From assembly GCF_000392615.1 (NCBI RefSeq), contig NZ_KB933398.1, positions 628,391 through 692,390 of the forward strand: a stretch of 64,000 nt of DNA. The letters are read 5' to 3'. Below the pieces are notes generated by a model. The model searched no databases, had not been told where the DNA came from, and saw only the letters and a list, made by a program, of their open reading frames with translations. The position numbers and the translations under genes are program-made. Positions 44,033-52,353 of the stretch are shown here, piece by piece. Source of the DNA: Lysinibacillus sphaericus OT4b.31. GTDB lineage: Bacteria; Bacillota; Bacilli; Bacillales_A; Planococcaceae. Every line of letters begins with the position of its first letter. Position 1 is the first letter of the stretch.

Positions 44033-47000
44033 ATGGATAAAACAAAAATCCAAAAAGTAAATAAGGCGCTTATTGCGACAGTTTTTGCTACAAGTGGAAT
44101 TGCGGTTGTGATACCCCCACCGCAAAAGGTAGCAGCTGCTACTTCACCCTTTATAGATATTAATCAGTATTCTAGCCATTATGAAAATATTTTAAAATTA
44201 TACTCTCAGGGCGCCATTAGTGGGTTTGCAGACAAAACTTTTCGTCCAAACCAAAATGTAACGCGAGGCCAAGCTGCTAAAATGCTGGCGACGGTTTTAA
44301 AATTAGATGTAAGAAACGTCGAAGACCCTTACTTTAAAGATGTTCCAAAAAGTAACGAATACTATAAGTATGTTGCTGCTCTTCAAAATGCAGGAATTAT
44401 GTCTGGCTATTCAAACGGAACATTCATGCCAAATGAAGTTATAACGCGTGGGCAATTAGCGAAAATTTTAGTGCTGGGCTTTAAATTTGAAGTGGCTTCT
44501 AATTACAATCACAGTTTCCAAGATGTGAATAGTCAAACGAGTAACGCAGCCTATATTCAAACTTTAGTAGATTTACAGGTTACTGAAGGGACAACGCCTG
44601 TCACATTCTCTCCATTTAATGCGGTAACTCGAGGACAAATTGCGTCTTTCATTGTTCGTTCTCAAGACAAAAAGAGTAATGCAACATCGTACAAAGTTAC
44701 AGGTGTTGAAGACGACATTATCTACATAAATGCTGAACCATACACAGTGCCAGAAAGTCTTTCTCATATTTTTAACGAGTATAATGCAGACGTGCTAAAG
44801 GGTGCCCTTATTGAGGGGGACCTCTCAGGTAAAACGCTGTACTCTGTATCCAAGTTAACGTTAAATGCGAGCGGAACCAGTTCCAGATTCTTAGAGCTAG
44901 ATGGAGAAAACGGATCCTTTGGTGCGACAATCGTTGTTAATGGCAACTATATTGAATTTTCTAATGTAACATTGACTGGTACAATGCTTGTTAACGAAAC
45001 AGTACGCCCACCTTTACATTTAGATGTTTCAAGCTATAAGCCATTATCCATTGGTCGTGTGGCAAGCAATAATGTCTCATTTATCAACTGGTCTAACCCT
45101 GAAAAACCAGAAGAGGATAATTCGACAAATAGTAATCCATCAACAGATCTTCAAAATTGGACAGATCAGAACCCTGATAAAGACAAGCCATTTGTCAACT
45201 GGTCAAAAGATAAAGTGACGATGAAAAATGTTGAAAAGCACATCGAATTTTACAATAGCTCGGTGTCACGCCTTGTCGTGTCTCAAAGTGGTACGAAAAT
45301 CGAAACGAATACGAAATTACCACGTGTAGATATTATCGGGAATGTTCGTGAATTTGAAATTCAAGGAAATATTGGCACGCTCAACCTCGATACAGAAACA
45401 AAGCTGACAATATACGGTAATGGTAATATCGACTGGATCAATTACAATAGCTTTACGGATTTAGAGCTGTACATAGATGGTCGAGTAGGTACGTTATACG
45501 TTGATAATGCCTATGGTTGGGTTGATATTGGCGACTATACGTATATTGACAAAGTTATTATTCCGAAGGGCGAATCACCGAATAATATATTTGATGACTT
45601 CCTAGAAGACAAAGATAACGTAGGGAGTATTACAGACCCAGACGGCAAACCGATTGATAAGGACGATATAGACAATCAAAAACCGTCAGATAAAACGAAA
45701 CCAATTATTAGCATCTCAGGTGTCAAGGTACTGAACGGCAGTGAAATTCAAGCAGACTTCCACTCCAACGAAGTCGGTACGTACTACTATATTGTCCGTG
45801 AAAAAGACGCTGAAACACCAACGAAACGAGAAATGGTGAACCGACATTCTGTTGAGAATGTGGCGAGTGGAACAGGTGCAGCAGTGAATGGCACGAATAG
45901 CATTAAAGTATCTAATTTAGGCGAGAAAAAAGAATATGTCATCTACGTGATGGTAGTCGACGGTGCGAAAAATGCTTCCGACATTGTATCGCAAGCATTC
46001 CAAATGAAGGATGCATCACCACCGAAAGTGAGTAGCTTAACCGTGTTACCTCTTCATGGTGGTAAACGGGCTGAAATGAAATTCGTCGCAAGTGAGCCTG
46101 GAGACTACTATTACTATGTACGTAAGAAAACAACCGCAGCAGATCCGACAACCGCAGATATCATTGCCAACCCATCAGGAAAAGGTAAGGCAGTTGCAGG
46201 TGAACTAGCAATTACAGAAATTCTAACAGGCTTAGAGGCTGAAACAGATTATCAACTTTATGTAGTAATGAAGGACAATTCTGGTAATAACTCGGTAGAT
46301 CCGATTCCAAAAGAGGCTATAAAAGAATTCAAGACAGGTGCTTTAGATAACATTCCACCATATGTCGTAGGTGGAGAATTATATTTACTTGATGACATTA
46401 AAAATGAATTTTATGTAACAGTAAATGAAGAACTAGATCCTGTTTCTGCTGAAAATGTGGAGAACTATGAGCTTTCAGGAACAGGTATTATTAATGCAGG
46501 TTTACAAAAACCAATTCGTCCTGAAAAAGTAATTTATAATAAATCTCAAAAGAGATTAACTTTCACAATCCCCTCACTAACAGGCTTTGTGAATGGGGAT
46601 AACTTAGTAGTAACAATTTCGCCAAATGTTAAAGATTTAGCAGACAATGAATTTGAAAACATTAATAATGTACTGCCAACAAATGTTCCAAGAAATACAG
46701 CTGAATATATTCATAAAGATGGCGAGTGGCCATATTTAACAATTATCGGTGAACCTGCCATTAATGCGGAAAAAGATCAAACAATTGTAGAGTTTAATGC
46801 TACAAAAGCAGGTACATATCATTATTTAATTATGGAGTCAGGCTTAGAGCTAACACGTGATGATCGCCTGCGTCTAATTGAAGCTGTTCAAACAAATGCA
46901 ACAACATTTAAAGTAGCTACTGCAGATGTGGCTATTGTTGGTAGTGGGGGCAATCAACCAGCGCAATTAGGAAAACAAAAGAAACCAATCCCATTACCAA

Positions 47001-48286
47001 ATACAACACCCCCTTTAGATCCATTTAAGAGCTATTCAATTTATATGGTGTTACGCGATCGTTCAGGGAACGTATCTGACATTCAAACAAAACATGTTAT
47101 TGATGACCGAACATCACCGAAAATAGAAAATACTTCTATAAAAATAGCGGAGGATGACACGAAAGCTACTTTTAAATTCCTTTCAGATGAAGAGGGAACG
47201 TATCACTATATCTTAAGAAAATCTGACGATACAACAATACCCGTTCCTACAAATGCTGAAGAAGTAATCGCTAGTGGAAAGGCTAGCACTATGCGAAAAG
47301 ATACAAATGAAATTAACTTTTCTCTATCACAACACCAAAATTACGAGCTTTATGTTGCTGTAAAAGACCGATATAATAACGCAACAATGCTGCAGGTGGG
47401 TACAGAATCGAAAGTTTACACATTTGATGAAAAACAAACCAAACCAATAAGTCTAACCCCTAGTGGTGATGGCAAAGGTATTATGAAATATACGTTCTTC
47501 TCGGATGGGACACCACCAAAAGTAGAAGACCCAATTTATAAACGCATCGATGGTAAAACATTTGAAGTAACATTCTCAGAGGCTATTAATTTAACAAGTA
47601 CAGATTTCAAATTAGTTGAGAATGGGAAAACTACAGCTATTTCACCATCATATACATCGTGGGAGTGGGAAGATACTGCAGCTAAAAAAGATTGGGAACC
47701 ACGGAAGATGATTATCAAATTTGCCGATGAAATAACTCAAAGCTTCGACTTAACCGTAAATGCAACGGTTAAAGATAAGGGAGGCTGGACATTCAGCAAG
47801 ACTACAGCAGAGTACAAATATCCAACGAAAGTAAATACAATTACTTCGGCAACATTATTACCAGATGCTCAGTTCCCAAGTAATGTAAATATTTCGAAGG
47901 AAGTTCAAGTCGTAGCAAACTTAAATGCTGATATTACATGGGATCAACATTATTACTATGCTGTACTTTCAGATGGATATGAATTAACATTAAATGATGT
48001 TCAAGAAGTAATAACAAGAGCAGATAGTAATAATTTCACATATATTCCTGGTGGAGCAATTGTTTCTTATGGTAAAGGAATAATAAAAGCACCTAATGAT
48101 GCAAGTTCTGCTAAAACGTTCCCTGCTATTCAAACAGGAAGTGATCCAAATTCAACAAATATTTTCCAAAAAGACCAACGTATATACTTATTTACAAAAG
48201 ATAAGTATGGCAACATTGTTTATGCTAAAGAGTCAACAGCTCCAACAGCTCCAAACTACGTATTGATTAAACCAAGAACTCAATAA
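44033..48286 (+). CDS. Large SLH-domain surface protein with Ig-like repeats
   Basis: A 1417-residue secreted protein. A signal peptide (cut near AAA-TSP, residues 35-38) is followed by three SLH domains (about 38-212; GFADKTFRPNQNVTRGQAAKM, in pieces, and SGYSNGTFMPNEVITRGQLA), which bind pyruvylated wall polymer. After an acidic Asn/Asp-rich spacer, five related modules start near residues 555, 662, 898, 1031 and 1271, each with a GTYYY or GTYHY core. Two Big_5/SbsA-like Ig modules lie near 775-885 and 1150-1260. It may be an S-layer-associated adhesin or a second S-layer protein; it differs from the main SlpC type I recall. GGAAG precedes the ATG. Terminator downstream. Confidence 0.88.
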   Translation: MDKTKIQKVNKALIATVFATSGIAVVIPPPQKVAAATSPFIDINQYSSHYENILKLYSQGAISGFADKTFRPNQNVTRGQAAKMLATVLKLDVRNVEDPYFKDVPKSNEYYKYVAALQNAGIMSGYSNGTFMPNEVITRGQLAKILVLGFKFEVASNYNHSFQDVNSQTSNAAYIQTLVDLQVTEGTTPVTFSPFNAVTRGQIASFIVRSQDKKSNATSYKVTGVEDDIIYINAEPYTVPESLSHIFNEYNADVLKGALIEGDLSGKTLYSVSKLTLNASGTSSRFLELDGENGSFGATIVVNGNYIEFSNVTLTGTMLVNETVRPPLHLDVSSYKPLSIGRVASNNVSFINWSNPEKPEEDNSTNSNPSTDLQNWTDQNPDKDKPFVNWSKDKVTMKNVEKHIEFYNSSVSRLVVSQSGTKIETNTKLPRVDIIGNVREFEIQGNIGTLNLDTETKLTIYGNGNIDWINYNSFTDLELYIDGRVGTLYVDNAYGWVDIGDYTYIDKVIIPKGESPNNIFDDFLEDKDNVGSITDPDGKPIDKDDIDNQKPSDKTKPIISISGVKVLNGSEIQADFHSNEVGTYYYIVREKDAETPTKREMVNRHSVENVASGTGAAVNGTNSIKVSNLGEKKEYVIYVMVVDGAKNASDIVSQAFQMKDASPPKVSSLTVLPLHGGKRAEMKFVASEPGDYYYYVRKKTTAADPTTADIIANPSGKGKAVAGELAITEILTGLEAETDYQLYVVMKDNSGNNSVDPIPKEAIKEFKTGALDNIPPYVVGGELYLLDDIKNEFYVTVNEELDPVSAENVENYELSGTGIINAGLQKPIRPEKVIYNKSQKRLTFTIPSLTGFVNGDNLVVTISPNVKDLADNEFENINNVLPTNVPRNTAEYIHKDGEWPYLTIIGEPAINAEKDQTIVEFNATKAGTYHYLIMESGLELTRDDRLRLIEAVQTNATTFKVATADVAIVGSGGNQPAQLGKQKKPIPLPNTTPPLDPFKSYSIYMVLRDRSGNVSDIQTKHVIDDRTSPKIENTSIKIAEDDTKATFKFLSDEEGTYHYILRKSDDTTIPVPTNAEEVIASGKASTMRKDTNEINFSLSQHQNYELYVAVKDRYNNATMLQVGTESKVYTFDEKQTKPISLTPSGDGKGIMKYTFFSDGTPPKVEDPIYKRIDGKTFEVTFSEAINLTSTDFKLVENGKTTAISPSYTSWEWEDTAAKKDWEPRKMIIKFADEITQSFDLTVNATVKDKGGWTFSKTTAEYKYPTKVNTITSATLLPDAQFPSNVNISKEVQVVANLNADITWDQHYYYAVLSDGYELTLNDVQEVITRADSNNFTYIPGGAIVSYGKGIIKAPNDASSAKTFPAIQTGSDPNSTNIFQKDQRIYLFTKDKYGNIVYAKESTAPTAPNYVLIKPRTQ

Positions 48287-48297
48287 GTCTAAAAAGC

Positions 48298-48332
48298 GAA
48301 ACACTAGCTATATTTGAAAGCTAGTGTTTTTG
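48298..48332 (+). terminator. Rho-independent terminator after the SLH protein gene
   Basis: AAACACTAGCT pairs with AGCTAGTGTTTTT over a nine-base loop. Confidence 0.9.
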
Positions 48333-48441
48333 CTATATTTTATAATACTCACATAAATATAAAAAGACGCTCAACTTGTAATTTGACTTCATTAATTTTA
48401 TTAGAATCAACCTACGTCCTTCTACATACTTTAAGTATAAT

Positions 48442-48456
48442 TGATAATAATTATCA
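48442..48456. promoter_or_regulatory. Fur box, exact 7-1-7 match
   Basis: TGATAATAATTATCA equals the Bacillus Fur consensus TGATAATNATTATCA. It lies 33 bases before the first AraC-lipoprotein fusion gene, so iron repression of that gene is expected. Confidence 0.92.
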
Positions 48457-48488
48457 ATTATAATGATGGAAAGGGGGGATTTATTATA

Positions 48489-50426
48489 ATGGATGGAAAA
48501 GACCATATTTTACTTTGGGATAATGCCTCAATAAAAGTGTTAGATGTACGCCGTAAGATATTGAGATGGGATTTACGCAATTACAAAATGCCCTCTAATG
48601 GTTTTATTTTTATCTCGCGTGGTCAAGCACAAGTTCAGCTTGATAATATTGAATATATCATTCAACAGTTTCAGGTCATACATAGTGGAAAAGGGACTAT
48701 TTTAGATATAATTCTTACAGAGAATGAACTGGAATATTATTTAATTTTCTATAAAGCATCGATTCCAAGTTCTAGTCATCAAGAGATATTGCGTCTGCTG
48801 GAAAAGAGTAATCCATTTCATTTACAGTACAGTTTTGTACCAAGCTATCCAATTTCTATTTTTCATAGGGTTAAGTTAATGGAGCAGGAATGGAAGCGGG
48901 CAGATGCCTTGGATCGTTTCTGTGTTAAAGCATTGTTTTATCAATTTATTCACAGTACATTACGGCAGCTCCATAGACAAGAAATCGACATCATAGAGCC
49001 TGATCTTGTAGCGCAAGTAGTCATGTATATACAAGAACATTATGTGCAATCGATTACACTGGAGTCTATTTCGGCAAGCTTGAATTACAGTGTTCCTCAT
49101 GTATCTTCATTGTTCAAAAAGAAAACAGGATACAGTGTAATTGATTATTTAATCAGAACTCGACTTGATATAGCAGCAAAATTATTGGTAGAGTCAGATG
49201 CAACATTAAAGGAAATTGCCTTAAGTATTGGCTATAAAGATCCTTATTATTTTGGTCGTCTTTTTAAAAAGTATAAAGGGGTTTCGCCTTTACGCTTTAG
49301 AAAACGTGAAGTAAGCCGGCTGAAAGAAGTAGATAGTCCTCAAAATGCCATTGGAACGTCCATTGTTTGGCGTCATATTTGGCGATATATTAATAGTGAT
49401 AATCATTATCAATATAATAGAGAGGAAGATTTACATATGCATAGAGGTTCAAAAGCATCATTCTCAGCAATGGCGCTGCTTTGCATGACATTATTGCTAA
49501 GTGCTTGTTCAGGAGGCACTGCAAATTTAAATAATGAAACGACAGGACAAAATCAAACTGTTTTAGAAAAGCAGGCGACTGGATCTTCTGCAAGAGTTTA
49601 TAAAGATAGTCGAGGAACTGAAGTGGAAATTCCAACAAAGCCGGAAAGAATTGTGCTTCAGGGCAATGTCATTGGTGATTTACTTGCATTAGGCATAGAG
49701 CCAGTTGGGGTGGACCGCCGTTTTATCGATAGTGGTGTATTAGAAAATAAGGGGAAAATTAGTGCAACTGATATTGGCTTCCCAACCAATTTGGAGAAGG
49801 TGCTGTCGTTAAAGCCAGATATAATTATGCTGTCATACATTATGGATAAGGAAGTTGAAGAAGCCTCTAAAATCGCACCAACTGTTGTTTTCGATGGTAT
49901 GCTCCCAGTAAAAGAACGTTTCCCTATTATTGCTGATATTGTTGGTAAAAATGCAGAAGGAGAGCAACAACTGAAGAAGTATGAAGAAGATGCAGAAGCT
50001 ATGTGGCAGAAGCTTCGTACAGATGGTACAGTGGCTGAAGGCGAAACTGCTGTGGTACTTCAATATTTTTGGAATAAAAATATGTATGTCATGAAAACAG
50101 GAGGGGTAGCTGATTTACTGTATCAACCTGAAGGTTTTGCTATGGATGAAAAGGTACAAGCGTTACAGCCGAATAGCGGGCCGTATATTCAAATTTCTGA
50201 AGAATCCATGCATGATACGCTTGTTGGTGATTATTTATTTGTATTACTTTCTGCGGATAAAGAGGCGCAAAAAGCTTTTGAAGAATTACAACAAAAGCCT
50301 TTGTGGAACTCTTTGCCTGCCGTAAAAAACAATAAAATATATTTTATTGAGGATAAATGGAATTGTGATGATATGACAACGAGTAAAATGTTGTTGGAGG
50401 AATTTCCGAATATGTTAGTGAAATAG
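48489..50426 (+). CDS. AraC-type regulator fused in frame to a siderophore-binding lipoprotein (fusion 1)
   Basis: One open frame of 645 residues. Residues 1-170 are a cupin-like sensor. Residues about 175-275 hold two AraC helix-turn-helix motifs (LESISASLNYSVPHVSSLFK and ATLKEIALSIGYKDPYYFGR). About 40 linker residues follow, ending SDNHYQY. From residue 317 there is a complete lipoprotein: signal MHRGSKASFSAMALLCMT, lipobox LLSAC, and a FeuA/FhuD-type binding domain (PERIVLQGNVIGDLLALGIE). An exact Fur box and AGAGGA lie just before Met317, so the lipoprotein can also be made alone. AAGGGGGGA precedes ATG 48489. The gene at 56610 has the same layout. Confidence 0.8.
   Translation: MDGKDHILLWDNASIKVLDVRRKILRWDLRNYKMPSNGFIFISRGQAQVQLDNIEYIIQQFQVIHSGKGTILDIILTENELEYYLIFYKASIPSSSHQEILRLLEKSNPFHLQYSFVPSYPISIFHRVKLMEQEWKRADALDRFCVKALFYQFIHSTLRQLHRQEIDIIEPDLVAQVVMYIQEHYVQSITLESISASLNYSVPHVSSLFKKKTGYSVIDYLIRTRLDIAAKLLVESDATLKEIALSIGYKDPYYFGRLFKKYKGVSPLRFRKREVSRLKEVDSPQNAIGTSIVWRHIWRYINSDNHYQYNREEDLHMHRGSKASFSAMALLCMTLLLSACSGGTANLNNETTGQNQTVLEKQATGSSARVYKDSRGTEVEIPTKPERIVLQGNVIGDLLALGIEPVGVDRRFIDSGVLENKGKISATDIGFPTNLEKVLSLKPDIIMLSYIMDKEVEEASKIAPTVVFDGMLPVKERFPIIADIVGKNAEGEQQLKKYEEDAEAMWQKLRTDGTVAEGETAVVLQYFWNKNMYVMKTGGVADLLYQPEGFAMDEKVQALQPNSGPYIQISEESMHDTLVGDYLFVLLSADKEAQKAFEELQQKPLWNSLPAVKNNKIYFIEDKWNCDDMTTSKMLLEEFPNMLVK
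49397..49411. promoter_or_regulatory. Internal Fur box, exact match, inside fusion gene 1
   Basis: TGATAATCATTATCA lies in the coding linker and is translated as part of SDNHYQY. It is 26 bases before the internal ATG 49437 of the lipoprotein part, with AGAGGA at 49421 in between. Confidence 0.9.
49437..50426 (+). CDS. Possible internal start: siderophore-binding lipoprotein (3' part of fusion 1)
   Basis: ATG 49437, 8 bases after AGAGGAAG, would give a 329-residue lipoprotein with a normal type II signal peptide (lipobox LLSAC) and a periplasmic-binding-protein-like domain of the FepB/FeuA class. The same codons are also the last part of the 645-residue fusion frame. Whether it is made separately, as part of the fusion, or both cannot be told from sequence; the Fur box and ribosome binding site immediately upstream favour separate synthesis as at least one route. 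Confidence 0.65.
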   Translation: MHRGSKASFSAMALLCMTLLLSACSGGTANLNNETTGQNQTVLEKQATGSSARVYKDSRGTEVEIPTKPERIVLQGNVIGDLLALGIEPVGVDRRFIDSGVLENKGKISATDIGFPTNLEKVLSLKPDIIMLSYIMDKEVEEASKIAPTVVFDGMLPVKERFPIIADIVGKNAEGEQQLKKYEEDAEAMWQKLRTDGTVAEGETAVVLQYFWNKNMYVMKTGGVADLLYQPEGFAMDEKVQALQPNSGPYIQISEESMHDTLVGDYLFVLLSADKEAQKAFEELQQKPLWNSLPAVKNNKIYFIEDKWNCDDMTTSKMLLEEFPNMLVK

Positions 50427-50465
50427 CGTTAGTCATACGCTATTTCCAACATTTTGATGCATAAA

Positions 50466-50502
50466 AAAACCCGGGTGGCGGTAACGCCACTTGGGTTTTG
50501 TC
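50466..50502. terminator. Bidirectional terminator between fusion 1 and the esterase gene
   Basis: AAAACCCGGGTGGCG pairs with CGCCACTTGGGTTTT, with A and T runs at the two sides. Confidence 0.88.
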
Positions 50503-50508
50503 CTGTCA

Positions 50509-51309
50509 TTAGGAATTTAAAAATCCAGGAAGCCTACTAAGCATGGCAGGGAGCACACTAACATGCTCTTCTTCAGCAAATTTCACATAGTACGTGTGAA
50601 TGTTGTCGTCTGCCTGCCCCTTCATTCGCTCAAAAACCTGGTCTGCTCCATCTAGCATATCTGGTAGCTCTTCCGCACCGATCGTTAACAGCAGATTGAG
50701 TGGATACTCACTTTTCCATGTTTCCTTAAACATGTCTAATTCTTTTAGTATCTCATTGTCTCCCCACCAAACAGATGGGCTACCGGCTACATAGTGGGTA
50801 AATAAGTGAGGTCTTGCGAACAGTGTATGCAATGTGAAAAGCCCACCTAGTGAATGACCAACAATAGCTTGCTTACCAGCATTAATCGGCCATTCTTTGG
50901 CAATTGCAGGCTTCAATTCCTGTTCAATAAAGTTCAGAAAGTCCTCAGCTTTTCCACTAGTAGGCCATGGTTTGCCTATTGGACGAGATGGTAGACTGGC
51001 TTCACTTACCGGCATTGTGAAATCACAGCATCGTCGTTCCATATCAAAGGGTTCCCGTGATGGATAGCCGATACCTATGACTAGAATCGGATCAAAGCCC
51101 TTTGGTTTTCGTGTCTGTAGTTTGACTGCTTCTGCAAGCGTTTGAAAAAGGGCATCTCCGTCTAAGGCATAAATAACCGCATAGCCATTTGGAGGGGGCT
51201 CGTCCAATGGAGACGCAATCAAAATTCTGTAGTCAAGTTGTCTACTAGACGTCATATGGTATTCAAAATATCTCTCTGGCATATAAGGTACTTTTGTCAA
51301 TTTACTCAT
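50509..51309 (-). CDS. Siderophore esterase-like alpha/beta hydrolase (BesA/IroE type)
   Basis: A 266-residue cytoplasmic esterase of the esterase-D/Fes family. The nucleophile elbow is GHSLGG (in KQAIVGHSLGGLFTLHTLF), and the catalytic His is probably in FAEEEHVSVLP near the C-terminus. Such enzymes cut imported ferric trilactone siderophores such as bacillibactin to release iron. ATG overlaps the stop of the binding-protein gene by 4 bases, so it is made with a siderophore receptor; this supports the assignment. It has no signal peptide. Confidence 0.85.
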   Translation of the reverse strand: MSKLTKVPYMPERYFEYHMTSSRQLDYRILIASPLDEPPPNGYAVIYALDGDALFQTLAEAVKLQTRKPKGFDPILVIGIGYPSREPFDMERRCCDFTMPVSEASLPSRPIGKPWPTSGKAEDFLNFIEQELKPAIAKEWPINAGKQAIVGHSLGGLFTLHTLFARPHLFTHYVAGSPSVWWGDNEILKELDMFKETWKSEYPLNLLLTIGAEELPDMLDGADQVFERMKGQADDNIHTYYVKFAEEEHVSVLPAMLSRLPGFLNS

Positions 51310-52310
51310 TGCGCTAGGAACCCCACTACTTCTTCTAATACTTTCCCATGGGCGTGAACACCTCCGTTAAGCCAGTGATCACCTGAAGCTTCGTAAACTT
51401 GACCGTTTTTGACTGCAGCTGTACTTTGCCAAATACTACTTTCCTTTAATTCTTTTAAAAAGTCATCACCTAGATTACCGTCGTTAATGAGGAAAATATA
51501 ATCTGCGTCCAATTCAGGCAATATTTCTAACGATACTTCAAAGGCCCCATTCTTTACTAAGTTACTTTGTTCAAATCCTAATTCATTCGTGAGAACATAG
51601 CCTCCAAAATAGTCATCACTCATAAAAAACATACCTTTTGCATTAAATCGAATTAACGCTACTTTTTTTCCTTCCATAACAGAAGTAAGCTTTGTCCTCG
51701 CAGCATGGACCTTTTCTTGATAACGCTGTAGAGCTTGTTCAGCTCTTTCTGGTTCATTTACTAGTTGGCCCAAAACTTTAATAGAATTGTATAAATCACT
51801 AGGTGCGTTTTTGAACACATAAGTTGGAGCAATTTTTGCATATTTTTCATAGACACCGCTGTCAGCATAATGAGAGTTGTGTAATAGAATAAGATCTGGC
51901 TTGTAAGACATAACTGCTTCTGCCGAAGGGGGACCGCTAGCAAAGCTAATCTCTGGTACATCACTTAGCTGATCTTGTAAATAGAGTTGCGGTTTAACAC
52001 CGTTCGACCATTGTACAATTGGCTTAATTCCAATAGCAAGCAAGGAATCCTCCATCACTGGGGCGAAGATTTTTGTTGGTTTTGTTGTGAGTGTTATCTC
52101 GTTCTCAAGCTCGTCTGTAACAGTCATTGGATAAACATCTTTTTCTTCGGCATCGGTATCTAGTGATGCTTCCGTTGAGTTGGCGGTATCTTCCTTAGCA
52201 ACCGTTTTAGAGTTGCAGGCAGTAAGGAATACGATTGCAAGTAACAGGGTTGCTAGAGTACAGACACCTCTAAAAATAGCCTTATATTTATTGCTTAAAA
52301 TTTGCTTCAT
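51306..52310 (-). CDS. Iron-siderophore-binding lipoprotein
   Basis: A 334-residue FepB/FeuA-class receptor. The lipoprotein signal ends with lipobox LTAC (VFLTACNSK). Domain start is VTDELENEITLTTKPTKIFA; SYKPDLILLHNSHY and STAAVKNGQVYEASGDHWLN are usual for the family. First gene of the unit with the esterase. A Fur box (14 of 15) sits 22 bases upstream of its start, so it is iron-repressed. No permease gene accompanies it. Confidence 0.9.
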   Translation of the reverse strand: MKQILSNKYKAIFRGVCTLATLLLAIVFLTACNSKTVAKEDTANSTEASLDTDAEEKDVYPMTVTDELENEITLTTKPTKIFAPVMEDSLLAIGIKPIVQWSNGVKPQLYLQDQLSDVPEISFASGPPSAEAVMSYKPDLILLHNSHYADSGVYEKYAKIAPTYVFKNAPSDLYNSIKVLGQLVNEPERAEQALQRYQEKVHAARTKLTSVMEGKKVALIRFNAKGMFFMSDDYFGGYVLTNELGFEQSNLVKNGAFEVSLEILPELDADYIFLINDGNLGDDFLKELKESSIWQSTAAVKNGQVYEASGDHWLNGGVHAHGKVLEEVVGFLAQ

Positions 52311-52331
52311 AAATAATTAAACTCCCTTCAC

Positions 52332-52346
52332 TGATAATGATTCTCA
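52332..52346. promoter_or_regulatory. Fur box (14/15) upstream of the receptor/esterase unit
   Basis: TGATAATGATTCTCA differs from TGATAATNATTATCA at one position. It lies between the 52354 gene end and the 52310 start, and controls the latter. Confidence 0.88.
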
Positions 52347-52353
52347 TATAGAA

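Noticed and set aside
48489..50426. Fusion 1 as a sequencing error that removed a stop codon
   Set aside because: The paralogue at 56610 shows the same open joint with a different linker sequence, so two independent errors would be needed.
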